From Candidatus Gastranaerophilales bacterium (GTDB lineage: Bacteria; Cyanobacteriota; Vampirovibrionia; Gastranaerophilales; Gastranaerophilaceae): a stretch of 64,000 nucleotides of DNA. Positions 17,737 to 25,665 of the stretch are shown one piece after another (positions within the stretch are counted from its first letter, which is position 1; every line of letters begins with the position of its first letter). The stretch lies in NCBI GenBank assembly GCA_944326685.1, contig CALVEV010000021.1:1-64000 (forward strand), in the 5' to 3' direction. A program made the translations under genes and the position numbers. A model generated the notes under the pieces. That model was not told where the DNA came from. It ran no database searches and was given only the letters and a program-made list of their open reading frames with translations.

Positions 17737-17829
17737 AAATCCATACCTCTTCTTTTCAGTAAATTAAATAATTTTCAAATAAGTATATCTTATATGTTAA
17801 TTTTTTTCAAGAAATTGTAAAAAAAACAC

Positions 17830-17860
17830 TTGATTTTAAAAATTTATTTGATATTATAAT
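17830..17860 (+). promoter_or_regulatory. Probable promoter of rplJL
   Basis: TTGATT at 17830-17835, a rather long 19-nt spacer and TATAAT at 17855-17860, just before the L10 leader. Confidence 0.5.
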
Positions 17861-17867
17861 AAGCACA

Positions 17868-18110
17868 ACCGCAGACAGTTAGTTATGTGGACAGAGTTTT
17901 AAGGTGAAAGTCCTTAATGTAAAAGAAACAAGAGGTTTCAAGCTCATCTAAATTGTAAAAGGTAAAAACCAGCTAACCTAGGTTACACAGTCGAATAAAA
18001 AAATAGTATATTAAATGTGTAATGTAAGATTTTGCGGTAAGTAAAAAGACGCAAAGTCTTTTTACTATGTAAACAAATCAAAGGTCGAACCGGAGCAATC
18101 CGTAAAATAA
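17868..18110 (+). promoter_or_regulatory. Ribosomal protein L10 leader
   Basis: This roughly 240-nt untranslated stretch precedes rplJ. It has ACCGCAGACAGTTAG early and the matching CTAACCTAGGTT about 100 nt later, the kink-turn and pairing features of L10 leaders where L10(L12)4 binds to repress its own operon. A perfect 10-bp hairpin GTAAAAAGAC/GTCTTTTTAC at 18041-18065 follows and could act as an attenuator. Class known from rplJ operons; the match here is by eye. Confidence 0.75.
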
Positions 18111-18126
18111 AACAAAGGAGCAAAAA

Positions 18127-18648
18127 ATGTCAACAAAAGCCTTTAAAGCAGAAAAAATTTCTCAAATGAAAGAGAAAATTGAAAAGGCAAAAGTTGCTAT
18201 TGTAACTGATTACAAAGGATTATCAGTAGAAGAAATTACCAAACTAAGACGCGAAATTCAAAAAGAAGATGGCGACTATATGGTAACAAAAAATACATTA
18301 GCAAAAATTGCCATTAAAGGAACAGAATACGAAGTATTATCTGATGCTTTAACAGGACCTGTAGCTATTGCATTTGGTTTTGAAGATCAAGTAGCACCTG
18401 CAAAAGCATTAGCAAAATTCATTAAAGAATCAAAAAAAGGCGAAATATTGGCAGCTGCAATGGATGGAAAATTACTATCAGCAGCTGAAGCTAAAGCATT
18501 AGCAAGCTTACCATCAAAACAAGAAATTTACGCAAAAATGCTTGGCTGTATCAATTCACCTGCATCAGGTATCGCAAACTCTATCAATGCTGTTATGTCT
18601 TCATTAACAAGAGCTATGGCAGCTGTTAGAGATCAAAAATCTGCATAA
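18127..18648 (+). CDS. rplJ: 50S ribosomal protein L10
   Basis: 173 residues, normal. Base of the ribosomal stalk: binds 23S rRNA near the GTPase centre and carries L7/L12 dimers on its C-terminal helix. Motifs [19 protein letters not shown] and the [11 protein letters not shown] region are typical. Ribosome site AAAGGAG lies 7 nt before ATG. It follows the L10 leader and precedes rplL by 53 bp. Confidence 0.97.
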   Translation: MSTKAFKAEKISQMKEKIEKAKVAIVTDYKGLSVEEITKLRREIQKEDGDYMVTKNTLAKIAIKGTEYEVLSDALTGPVAIAFGFEDQVAPAKALAKFIKESKKGEILAAAMDGKLLSAAEAKALASLPSKQEIYAKMLGCINSPASGIANSINAVMSSLTRAMAAVRDQKSA

Positions 18649-18701
18649 TAGCAGAAAAACAAAACGTATATTACAAACTCAATAATAAAAAGGAGAAAAC
18701 A

Positions 18702-19076
18702 ATGAGTATCGAAGCAATTTTAGAATCAATCGAAAAATTAACTTTATTAGAAGCATCTGAATTAGTAAAAGCTATGGAAGAAAAATTCGGCGTTTCTGCA
18801 GCTGCTCCTGTAGCTGTAGCTGCTGCTGCTCCAGCTGCTGCTGGCGCTGCTGAAGAAGCAGGCGATGCTGAAGTAACTGTTGTATTAGCTTCTGCTGGTG
18901 CTAACAAAATCGCTGTATTAAAAGAAGTTAGAGCTATCACTGGTCTTGGCTTAAAAGAAGCTAAAGATTTAGTTGATGGAGCTCCAAAACCAATCAAAGA
19001 AAACGTTAAGAAAGAAGAAGCTGAAGAATTAAAGAAAAAATTAGAAGAAGCTGGTGCTACTGTTGAATTAAAGTAG
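18702..19076 (+). CDS. rplL: 50S ribosomal protein L7/L12
   Basis: 124 residues. N-terminal dimerisation helices ([20 protein letters not shown]), an Ala/Pro-rich flexible hinge (about 35-53), and a C-terminal domain with [20 protein letters not shown] that recruits translation GTPases. Second gene of the rplJL operon, followed by a terminator. Codon use is biased as expected for a highly expressed gene. Confidence 0.97.
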   Translation: MSIEAILESIEKLTLLEASELVKAMEEKFGVSAAAPVAVAAAAPAAAGAAEEAGDAEVTVVLASAGANKIAVLKEVRAITGLGLKEAKDLVDGAPKPIKENVKKEEAEELKKKLEEAGATVELK

Positions 19077-19106
19077 TTCTTTCTTAGATTTTTCTAAAAA
19101 AGTAAA

Positions 19107-19138
19107 CAAAAACGGGTTGTTAATTCAGCCCGTTTTTT
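19107..19138 (+). terminator. Terminator of rplJL
   Basis: AAAACGGGTTG and CAGCCCGTTTTTT form a stem (one G-U pair) with a 6-nt loop and a long T run. Confidence 0.88.
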
Positions 19139-19153
19139 ATTAAAAAAAATAAC

Positions 19154-19182
19154 TTGAAATTTGAATATGCTTATGCGATAAT
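19154..19182 (+). promoter_or_regulatory. Promoter of the tRNA-like element and tRNA-Met
   Basis: TTGAAA at 19154-19159, exactly 17 nt spacer and GATAAT at 19177-19182. Predicted start is about 19189, ahead of both the tRNA-like element and tRNA-Met. Confidence 0.7.
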
Positions 19183-19207
19183 TTTTTCAGTCGAAAGACA
19201 ATTAACT

Positions 19208-19224
19208 TAATAGACCTTATGGCT
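19208..19224 (+). repeat. 17-bp direct repeat, copy 1 (copy 2 at 19300-19316)
   Basis: TAATAGACCTTATGGCT occurs identically at 19208-19224 and 19300-19316. In both places the last four bases are the first bases of a cloverleaf, tRNA-like in copy 1 and tRNA-Met in copy 2. This suggests that the upstream element arose by duplication of the tRNA 5' flank. Confidence 0.85.
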
Positions 19225-19286
19225 AGTAGCTCACTAGGTGAAGCTTGTGGAACCAGTTAAAATTCCTAGAGCGAACGCTCTAGCCA
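19221..19286 (+). ncRNA. tRNA-like element, possibly a tRNA pseudogene
   Basis: The 66 nt can fold as a cloverleaf: ends GGCTAG and CTAGCC close a 6-bp acceptor-like stem followed by A. Inside are AGCT/AGCT (D-arm-like), GGAA/TTCC around an 8-10-nt loop, and AGAGC-GAAC-GCTCT in the T-arm place. The third loop is only 4 nt and lacks GTTCGA, and no CCA follows, so it is not a standard functional tRNA. It is cotranscribed with tRNA-Met 27 nt downstream. Confidence 0.45.
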
Positions 19287-19312
19287 GATAACAAAAGTTT
19301 AATAGACCTTAT

Positions 19313-19389
19313 GGCTGGGTAGCTCAGCTGGCTAGAGCGTTCGGCTCATACCCGAGAGGTCGAGAGTTCGAGTCTCTCCCCAGCTACCA
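19313..19389 (+). tRNA. tRNA-Met (anticodon CAT)
   Basis: 77 nt with encoded CCA. Acceptor GGCTGGG/CCCAGCT (first pair G-U), D-arm GCTC...GAGC, anticodon loop CTCATAC between TTCGG and CCGAG, and T-arm GAGAG-TTCGAGT-CTCTC. The anticodon stem lacks the three G-C pairs of initiator tRNA, so this is the elongator type. A lysidine-modified tRNA-Ile2 also has a CAT anticodon and cannot be excluded by eye. Confidence 0.92.
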
Positions 19390-19392
19390 TTT

Positions 19393-19421
19393 AAAAAACT
19401 AGGATTAAATCCTAGTTTTTT
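19393..19421 (+). terminator. Terminator after tRNA-Met
   Basis: AAAAAACTAGGAT, loop TAA, ATCCTAGTTTTTT and further T residues, 4 nt after the tRNA CCA end. Confidence 0.88.
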
Positions 19422-19586
19422 TTATTACTCGGGTAGGGGTAAATATTATAAAATAAAATACTAATAATTATTTATTATTTCTTTTGATGCAATAAATTGC
19501 ACCCTACAAACTATTACATCAAAATTTAGCTTAGACAACAAAATATATAATATAAAAAACCGTATTTTTAAATTAGGAAAAATTAA

Positions 19587-20195
19587 TTATATATTATCTA
19601 ATAAAAATTTTTCTAATGTAAATTTACCAGTTCGTCCATAACAATTTCTACAACAATCTAAATTAAGTCTTGCAGGATGTTTGGGATAATTTTTAGATTT
19701 ATTTGCACATAATGTGAAAATATTTTCTTTTGACTTCAATTTATTAGCCATTTTTATTGCATCTTTACTATTTTTGATAAGTATATTACCTTTATTACCC
19801 CAAGCAACTAATAAATCAGTGTCATCAATTTCATTTAAAATAAATTCTGTATCAATTTTTCCATTATTTTTTATATTATTTGGATTTGAATCAATAATTG
19901 TAATTAAGTTCAGGATTTTTATTGAATTATACCCAGTATCATTTGCAATTTTTATCACATTTGTTACTGTTTGGTCTACAAATGTATTATTTTTTCTAAA
20001 TTCTGACGGATTAAACATTATAACTGTAAGTTTATTTTTATCATCATTTGGCAATATATCTATCTCTAGAATATAACGATTTTTTAATTTGTCTTTATAA
20101 AAATATCGCTTTCCTTTTAATTTTATTTCCTTATCTTTGTCTTTAATTGTTGTTATAGGAATATTTTCACTATTTAAAAATTTTCTTGATATCAT
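19587..20195 (-). CDS. DUF1643 family protein
   Basis: 202 residues. The core VIMFNPSEFRKNNTFVDQT near residue 58, the following KILNLI, and DLLVAWGNKG near residue 132 match the DUF1643 family, which is small, cytoplasmic and of unknown biochemistry. The sequence is Lys/Asn/Ile-rich and more AT-rich than the housekeeping genes. It has four Cys in a LDCCRNCYG-type tail. Single gene whose start is preceded by AAAAAAGG. DUF1643 genes are common in accessory and phage-related DNA, but no mobile markers are seen here. Confidence 0.8.
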   Translation of the reverse strand: MISRKFLNSENIPITTIKDKDKEIKLKGKRYFYKDKLKNRYILEIDILPNDDKNKLTVIMFNPSEFRKNNTFVDQTVTNVIKIANDTGYNSIKILNLITIIDSNPNNIKNNGKIDTEFILNEIDDTDLLVAWGNKGNILIKNSKDAIKMANKLKSKENIFTLCANKSKNYPKHPARLNLDCCRNCYGRTGKFTLEKFLLDNI

Positions 20196-20293
20196 TAATA
20201 ACCTTTTTTATTATTTATTTTTATAATTATATGATAAAAAATTAAATACTCATTTTAACTGTTAAAAATAATCATTTAATGTATTTCTTTACA

Positions 20294-20680
20294 TTAAAAA
20301 TTATCAGAAACATCTTTGAATCTTTTGCTAAACATTTCATAGAGTTTTACCAACAAATCCATATCGGTTGGTTTATCTACACCTATAGCCTTTTTAGCAA
20401 ATTCTACTTGGTTTTTGTATGCTTCATGCTCTTTTCTGATAACCTTGATAAATATTCTAATAATTTTTTCTGATTATAATATCCGTTTGAATTCCTTTTC
20501 TAAAGGTAGAAATTTTTCTCCTAATTTAGATAACCCTTTAAAACTAGGTGTTTTAGGCTGAATTGTTTTAGTAAAAGTATCTTGGTTCAAAGTTTGTCTA
20601 ACAAATTTATTTTGAACCTGAGATGAGTTTTTATTAAATCTATTTTGAGAGATATTATTTACAAATAAACTTACTTCCAT
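20294..20680 (-). pseudogene. Small gene split by an in-frame TAA stop
   Basis: From ATG 20680 the frame reads 68 codons (MEVSLFVNNISQNRF..., with TPSFKGLSKLGEKFLPLEKE) to a TAA at 20474-20476. The same frame then stays open for 59 more codons (from SEKIIRIFIKVIRKEHEAYK through KPTDMDLLVKLYEMFSKRFK) to TAA 20294. The second part is charged, helical and protein-like but has no usable start near its beginning. A single nonsense mutation in a 128-codon gene is the simplest reading; stop readthrough or a sequencing error are alternatives. The intact first half carries the SFKG motif seen in other proteins here. A shadow ORF on the plus strand over 20279-20473 is discarded. Confidence 0.65.
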
Positions 20681-20750
20681 ACTATAACTAACAACCCTAA
20701 AAATATTTTTTGCGAGTAATTAGCCTTAAATTTTTTTGTAAACAATATTC

Positions 20751-21509
20751 TTACAAAAATAATTCATTTTCTTTTCTTAATTTACACTGTTTTCTTATCA
20801 TCAAACCAGCAATGAAAGTTATTAGTTTACTTATTTTTTTTGCTGATTTAGGACAAATAGAAACACATCGCATACAAGAAATACATTTTTCAGCATCTAT
20901 ATTTGACTCATCATCAAACGAAATAGCCCCTACTGGACAGTTTTTTGCACATACACCACATTTATTACATTTGCTTGTTGTTTTAGGAATTAATCCAATT
21001 CCTTTAATTTCTTTATATGGATGATTCCCTGGAATATTTAATTTTGTAGCCTCAGGGGTATTTAACTTTTTATTTATTTCATTTGCAAAACTCTTTAATT
21101 GAATTTCATCATTACTATCAGGTCTATTCTTTGCATATTTTCGAATAATAGAATGTTCGGCTATCGCAGATATTGCGCCTATAACATTAAATCCATTGTT
21201 TATAGCCTCATCATACATTTCTATAAGTGAGTCCTCATAATCACGATTCCCATATACTGTTACAATAATCGTTTTAATCCCATTACCTTTAATTTGTTTT
21301 AATCTTTCTATTGCAATTTGAGGAGGTCTGCCTGCAAATGATGGCATTGAAATTATTGCTAAACTATCATCTTCTTGTAAGGTACGTTGTGATAGATTAA
21401 TATTTGATAAATCGATTTCTTCTATATTTTGACCGAATTCTTTTACAAGAATATCAGCTACTTTTTTTGTTCCACCAGTTGGACTGAAAAATATATTATA
21501 TATTGTCAT
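20751..21509 (-). CDS. EFR1-type flavodoxin-ferredoxin fusion protein
   Basis: 252 residues. An N-terminal flavodoxin-like domain with the FMN-phosphate loop FSPTGGTKKVAD (residues 8-19) and MPSFAGRPP is followed, from about residue 180, by two 4Fe-4S motifs (CNKCGVCAKNCP and CISCMRCVSICP). This is the EFR1 layout of clostridia and related anaerobes. It likely moves electrons between a flavin and Fe-S partners; the partner is unknown. Single gene, minus strand. Confidence 0.9.
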   Translation of the reverse strand: MTIYNIFFSPTGGTKKVADILVKEFGQNIEEIDLSNINLSQRTLQEDDSLAIISMPSFAGRPPQIAIERLKQIKGNGIKTIIVTVYGNRDYEDSLIEMYDEAINNGFNVIGAISAIAEHSIIRKYAKNRPDSNDEIQLKSFANEINKKLNTPEATKLNIPGNHPYKEIKGIGLIPKTTSKCNKCGVCAKNCPVGAISFDDESNIDAEKCISCMRCVSICPKSAKKISKLITFIAGLMIRKQCKLRKENELFL

Positions 21510-21649
21510 ACTTTTTCCTCAATATTAGAACAAATCAAGTTCTATTTGATAATATTTTTATTCTTACCATAAATATCAAAGATTTAAAACTAAGGATATT
21601 TCAATTTAATAAATTTATTTTTTATTTTATCTTGTGCTAGCATAAAAAT

Positions 21650-22585
21650 ATGATTATAAACACCGGTGGTAGAACTGATACTGTTCAATATTATTCTGAA
21701 TGGTTATTGAATAGATTTAAGGAAGGTTTTGTATATTCAAGAAACCCATTTTTCCCTGAAAAAGTTACCAAATACGAATTAACTCCAGATAAAGTTGATT
21801 GTGTTATTTTCTGTTCAAAAAATTATGAGCCAATTCTTAATCGATTAAATGAAATAACAGATAAATTTAATACATATTTTTATTATACAATTACTGCCTA
21901 TGATATAGATATAGAGCCGAGAGTCCCAACAATTGAAAAAAGTATTGAAACCCTTCTTAAACTAGAAGAAATTGTAAGTGCAAAACGAATTGCTTGGAGA
22001 TATGATCCAGTATTACTAATAGATAAATATACAATAGATTACCACTTAGAAACATTTGAAAATATGTCAAAACAATTATCAGGGCACATTGATAGATGTA
22101 TTTTTAGTTTTGTTGAAATGTATAAAAAATTAAAAACAAACATGCCAGAAATTACGGAACTTAGTAACTCAGAAAAAACAGAACTTGCAAAAGGATTAGG
22201 AGAAATTGCAGAAAAATATAACATCATTATTCAAACTTGCGCAACAGATATAGATTACACTCGTTTTGGAATCCAGCCTTCAGGTTGTATGACTTTAGAT
22301 ATTCTAGGAAAAGCAAATAATATTAGGTTCAAAAAACTAAAACATAATGGTATGCGCAAAAACTGTAAGTGTATAGAAACAAGAGATATAGGAGCATATG
22401 ACACATGTCCAAATGGTTGTAAATATTGTTATGCAAACTCAACTCCTCAAAAAGCAATAGAAAATTACAAAAAACATAACCCTAATTCTCCAATATTATT
22501 TGGCAAAATCAACGATACTGATATAATCCAACAAGGAAATCAAAAAAGTTTTCTTGATTTTGACCAAAACTTAAAATTATTTTAA
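21650..22585 (+). CDS. DUF1848 family protein
   Basis: 311 residues. Begins MIINTGGRTDTVQYYSEWLLNRF, with YSRNPFFPEKVTKYEL and VDCVIFCSKNYEPIL, and a C-terminal Cys cluster CPNGCKYCYAN with a further KNCKC upstream. These are hallmarks of DUF1848, a family of unknown function whose Cys cluster may hold a metal or Fe-S centre. The CxxxCxxC spacing resembles radical SAM enzymes, but it is at the wrong end and the barrel motifs are missing. Isolated plus-strand gene upstream of arsR. Confidence 0.85.
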   Translation: MIINTGGRTDTVQYYSEWLLNRFKEGFVYSRNPFFPEKVTKYELTPDKVDCVIFCSKNYEPILNRLNEITDKFNTYFYYTITAYDIDIEPRVPTIEKSIETLLKLEEIVSAKRIAWRYDPVLLIDKYTIDYHLETFENMSKQLSGHIDRCIFSFVEMYKKLKTNMPEITELSNSEKTELAKGLGEIAEKYNIIIQTCATDIDYTRFGIQPSGCMTLDILGKANNIRFKKLKHNGMRKNCKCIETRDIGAYDTCPNGCKYCYANSTPQKAIENYKKHNPNSPILFGKINDTDIIQQGNQKSFLDFDQNLKLF

Positions 22586-22599
22586 TTTGACTAAATTTT

Positions 22600-22622
22600 A
22601 ATATTCGTATATTCTAATATTC
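22600..22622. promoter_or_regulatory. Triple GAATAT operator at arsR
   Basis: Read on the minus strand this is GAATATTA-GAATATAC-GAATATT: three GAATAT units with an 8-bp period, 13 bp before the arsR start. An equivalent array lies upstream of trxA at 23269-23293. A shared site at the regulator gene and the neighbouring gene suggests that this is the ArsR-family operator. Confidence 0.6.
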
Positions 22623-22634
22623 AGGGAGTTAATT

Positions 22635-22913
22635 ATGAATATTGAAGAATACGCAGAAATTTTTAAAGCTTTAGCACATCCTATTAGATTAAAAATTGTT
22701 TGTGGACTATTAAAGAAAGATAGTTGCAACGTAAATACTATGTCTGAAAAATTGTGTATTGCTCAACCAACAGTTTCTCAACATTTGAATATTCTTAAAA
22801 ATGCAAAAATTATAACAGGGTGCCGAAATGGTAACCAAATTTGCTACAAAATCGACAACCCTGCAGTCAGACATCTTTTTGAAAATATTGATATTTGCGA
22901 ATTCTGTTCCTAA
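22635..22913 (+). CDS. ArsR-family winged-helix repressor
   Basis: 92 residues. FKALAHPIRLKIVCGLL near residue 10 and the recognition helix in CIAQPTVSQHLNILKNAKII are typical ArsR. Cys residues lie at 25, 32, 42 and in the tail (CEFCS), which could form a metal- or thiol-sensing site, although the classic ELCVCD motif is absent. It converges on trxA, with stops overlapping by 4 bp. The same GAATAT array precedes both genes, so thiol or redox control of thioredoxin is a reasonable inference. Confidence 0.9.
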   Translation: MNIEEYAEIFKALAHPIRLKIVCGLLKKDSCNVNTMSEKLCIAQPTVSQHLNILKNAKIITGCRNGNQICYKIDNPAVRHLFENIDICEFCS

Positions 22914-23236
22914 GATGCATACTTATGCAACAACATAGCCAACTGACTTTCTGAGTGCAAACCTGAAACAGATTCAACAACTTCGCCATTTTTGAAAACC
23001 ATTAATGCCGGAATACTTGCAATACCATATTCCATTGATTTTCTCTGACCTTCATCAACATTAAGCTTCCCAACTTTTACCTTACCTGCAAACTTATCTG
23101 CAATACTTGATACTACAGGGATTTGTTTTCTACAAGGACCACACCAAGTTGCATAAAAATCAACTAATACAGGTAAATTACTCTCTTTTACTTCTTTGTC
23201 AAAATTCAAATCATTTAGTTCAACTACGTTTTCCAT
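22910..23236 (-). CDS. trxA: Thioredoxin
   Basis: 108 residues, normal. Active site WCGPCR near residue 31 in VLVDFYATWCGPCR; cis-Pro in the GIASIPALMVFKNGE segment. General disulfide reductase, for example for ribonucleotide reductase and peroxiredoxins (a Bcp gene is next door). Strong ribosome site AAAGGAGAA. A triple GAATAT array lies about 33 bp upstream, as at arsR. Confidence 0.96.
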   Translation of the reverse strand: MENVVELNDLNFDKEVKESNLPVLVDFYATWCGPCRKQIPVVSSIADKFAGKVKVGKLNVDEGQRKSMEYGIASIPALMVFKNGEVVESVSGLHSESQLAMLLHKYAS

Positions 23237-23268
23237 TTTGTTTTCTCCTTTATATTTTTATTTATATC

Positions 23269-23293
23269 TATATTCTAATATTCATATATTCAT
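23269..23293. promoter_or_regulatory. Triple GAATAT operator at trxA
   Basis: On the minus strand: GAATATAT-GAATATTA-GAATATA, again an 8-bp period. It shares the 15-mer GAATATTAGAATATA with the arsR array. It lies within the likely promoter region of trxA. Confidence 0.6.
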
Positions 23294-23438
23294 AATAACA
23301 TATGTTTTCATTTTGTCAACCCTATGCTCTTTTATTTTTTTTAAATGCTTATTCAAAGAAAATCGTACATTTTTTAGGTAAAAAGAGTATATTTTTCTTG
23401 TAACTCTATATTATAATTATGAAAAAAGGAGAGTTATT

Positions 23439-23894
23439 ATGAGTTATTTAGATATAGAATTAGCAGGAATCAATAAAGACGGTGAAGAAAAGAAATACAG
23501 CCTTAAAGATTTCAAAGGTGAAAGAGTTGTTTTATATTTTTATCCTAAAGATAATACCTCAGGTTGCACACAAGAAGCATGCGATTTTAGAGATAATATA
23601 AATAGAATCACATCTGTTGCAAAAGTTGTTGGAGTAAGCCCAAATGATATTAAGAGCCATTTAAAATTCAGAGAAAAACAAAGCTTAAATTTTGATTTGT
23701 TAGCAGATACTGAACAAAAACTATCAAATGAGTTCAAAGTTTGGGTTGAAAAATCAATGTATGGTAGAAAATATATGGGAATAGAGCGTTCAACATTCAT
23801 TCTTGATAAAGATGGAAACATTGAAAAAGAATGGAGAAAAGTAAAAGTTAAAGGTCATGTTGACGAAGTTATTGATTATTTATTGAACAATTAA
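23439..23894 (+). CDS. bcp: Thioredoxin-dependent peroxiredoxin, Bcp type
   Basis: 151 residues. Motif YFYPKDNTSGCTQEACDFRD holds the peroxidatic Cys (near residue 46) and, five residues later, the resolving Cys of atypical 2-Cys Bcp. RSTFILDKDGNI is also typical. Reduces hydroperoxides using thioredoxin. Ribosome site AAAAGGAGAG; TATAAT at 23412-23417. Its 3' end overlaps the convergent pnuC by 26 bp. Confidence 0.95.
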   Translation: MSYLDIELAGINKDGEEKKYSLKDFKGERVVLYFYPKDNTSGCTQEACDFRDNINRITSVAKVVGVSPNDIKSHLKFREKQSLNFDLLADTEQKLSNEFKVWVEKSMYGRKYMGIERSTFILDKDGNIEKEWRKVKVKGHVDEVIDYLLNN

Positions 23895-24591
23895 TTTCTT
23901 TATTCCATTGAATATAAAAATAAATACCTAATAGGAAATACACGAACCACATCAAGACTGTTGAATAAACGTGTATTCCTTTTAGTGCAATATTTAGCCA
24001 CATAATAACTGATAATCCGTTTACAATTGTCCAGACAATCCATTGTTCAATACATCTTTTTACAGTCAAATACATTCCGACAATTGATAACATTGTTGTA
24101 ATCCCATCAATTATTGGGTTACCATCTTGTATATTTTTTAAAATGAATACAGCCCCAACACATGCCAGTATTGAGATTATTGAAAGCTGAATAAGCTCTT
24201 TTTTCCCTAGTTTTGTTTTGTATATTTCATTAGTTGTTTTTTTAAGATGTTTTTTCCATTGGAAAATTCCAAGAATTTGCATTGGAATATAATAAAAAAG
24301 ATTTAAAAATAAATTTCCATATATAGCATTTTTAAAAGAAATATAGCTATATAAAACTGAACTTATTAACCCAAAAATATAACAAGAAATTTTCCCTTTA
24401 CCTGCAATTATGGTATATAAGATTCCACAAATTGCATAAATAATAGCGATAGGACTATCGTGCAAAAATATTGCGTTAGAAAAAATTATGCACATTACAA
24501 AAACTAAGGCTAACAATTCTGTTTTGTTCCAGCCTGATAGTTCTAACTTTACAAAATGTTTAATATTACTTATATTCATTTTACTTTTCAC
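23869..24591 (-). CDS. pnuC: PnuC-type nicotinamide riboside (vitamin) transporter
   Basis: 240 residues, about seven membrane helices. Signature FYIPMQILGIFQWKKH (PnuC pattern WxxW-like FQW), KGKISCYIFGLISSVLYSYI and WIVWTIVNGLSVIMW near the C-terminus. PnuC proteins take up nicotinamide riboside or related vitamins by facilitated diffusion. GTG 24591 is the first start; ATG 24579 is an alternative. No riboswitch or nadR/nadM gene is near to confirm the substrate, so a thiamine-type relative cannot be excluded. Confidence 0.88.
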   Translation of the reverse strand: MKSKMNISNIKHFVKLELSGWNKTELLALVFVMCIIFSNAIFLHDSPIAIIYAICGILYTIIAGKGKISCYIFGLISSVLYSYISFKNAIYGNLFLNLFYYIPMQILGIFQWKKHLKKTTNEIYKTKLGKKELIQLSIISILACVGAVFILKNIQDGNPIIDGITTMLSIVGMYLTVKRCIEQWIVWTIVNGLSVIMWLNIALKGIHVYSTVLMWFVYFLLGIYFYIQWNKEINCSINNQ

Positions 24592-24616
24592 TATTTATGT
24601 TATCTAATAAAAATAG

Positions 24617-25609
24617 ATGAATGTAAAATTAACAGGACAAAGTTTTTATAAAAACAAACTATTACACAAGGGATTAGAATTTGCAGCCAACAAAAGCGGG
24701 ACTTTTATGGCTGGAACAGCTCTTGCGTTTTCAACATTGCGTCCTTTATCAATACTTGCAACCCCAAAAACAGATAGAGAAAACAAAAAACTTGCGTGTG
24801 CAAAATCTATCGCATCAGCAGGAATTAATTATACAATTATGTATGGTTTAACAAATATTCTTGCAAAAGGTATAAAAGGAATAGAAGAAAAGCCTACTAC
24901 GTATTTAAAGCCTAATACAATCAAAAAACTTGAAGAAGCAGGCAAACCACTATCAGCATCAAAGAAATATCAATTTATTGCACAGTTATACAAACTTGGA
25001 TTAGCAGTTGCAATGGCAATACCTAAATCAGCTCTTACTTGTGCACTAATCCCACCTATAATGAATTCTTTTTTGAATAAAAAGAAAAATAAAAACCATC
25101 AACAACAGCCACAAATACTTAAAACCAATTCTGAAACTAATAAAAAGTTATCATTCAAAGGATTAAATCCATTATCAAAAGGTATTGGTAAGAGTATGGA
25201 TAATCCGACAATGCAAAAAATAGCTGATAGGTTTAAGGATACAAATTATGCAATGCATATTCCAGTAATCGGGGATATTTTAGCGACAGGGGCATTTATA
25301 CATCAGACAAATAAGATTAAAAAGATAAAAGAAGATAGAAAAAAAGTTCTGAATTATAATGCAGCGATATCAACAGGCTTGAGTATTGGGACAAGCTATG
25401 TTGTGGATAAGGCGTTTGATAAACCGACCGAAAAATTTATCAAGAAGTTTTCAGAAGTTAATAAAGACGCGCCAAAACTTGCTAAGTATGTAGAGGGTAT
25501 AAAGATAGCAAAACCAACATTAATAATGGGAAGTATTTATTATTTGGCAATCCCACTTGTTTCCACCTTCTGGGCAGAAAGAATTGATAATAAAAGGGCA
25601 AAAAAATAA
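24617..25609 (+). CDS. Two-fold-repeat membrane protein with SFKG motif, unknown function
   Basis: 330 residues. Two similar halves: residues about 25-155 and 210-330 each have a hydrophobic helix, a basic NKK/DRKK stretch, a Gly/Ser-rich hydrophobic segment (SIASAGINYTIMYGLTNIL; AAISTGLSIGTSYVVDKAF), a charged linker and a final membrane segment ending in a basic tail (PPIMNSFLNKKKNK; IPLVSTFWAERIDNKRAKK). The halves are joined by a Gln/Asn-rich linker containing KKLSFKGLNPLSKGIGK. No signal peptide; likely inner-membrane. The start is divergent from pnuC by 25 bp with no clear ribosome site. Not recognised beyond resemblance to other proteins of this lineage. Confidence 0.7.
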   Translation: MNVKLTGQSFYKNKLLHKGLEFAANKSGTFMAGTALAFSTLRPLSILATPKTDRENKKLACAKSIASAGINYTIMYGLTNILAKGIKGIEEKPTTYLKPNTIKKLEEAGKPLSASKKYQFIAQLYKLGLAVAMAIPKSALTCALIPPIMNSFLNKKKNKNHQQQPQILKTNSETNKKLSFKGLNPLSKGIGKSMDNPTMQKIADRFKDTNYAMHIPVIGDILATGAFIHQTNKIKKIKEDRKKVLNYNAAISTGLSIGTSYVVDKAFDKPTEKFIKKFSEVNKDAPKLAKYVEGIKIAKPTLIMGSIYYLAIPLVSTFWAERIDNKRAKK

Positions 25610-25665
25610 GTATCAAAAAGAAAAGCAAATAACAGTATAAAAATTGAAATAATTTTAATTTAACA

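Noticed and set aside
18041..18065. Hairpin in the L10 leader as a full terminator
   Set aside because: The stem is mostly A-T and the T run is inside the stem; attenuator or processing site is possible but unproven.
20279..20473. 64-codon hydrophobic plus-strand frame
   Set aside because: The opposite strand carries the continuation of the interrupted gene, with better protein-like composition.
22380..22450. CxxxCxxC in the DUF1848 protein, considered as radical SAM
   Set aside because: The motif lies at the C-terminus and the GGE and barrel motifs of radical SAM enzymes are missing.
23107..23381. Overlapping plus-strand frames at the trxA promoter
   Set aside because: Tyr/Ile/Phe-rich translation of AT-rich non-coding DNA and trxA antisense.
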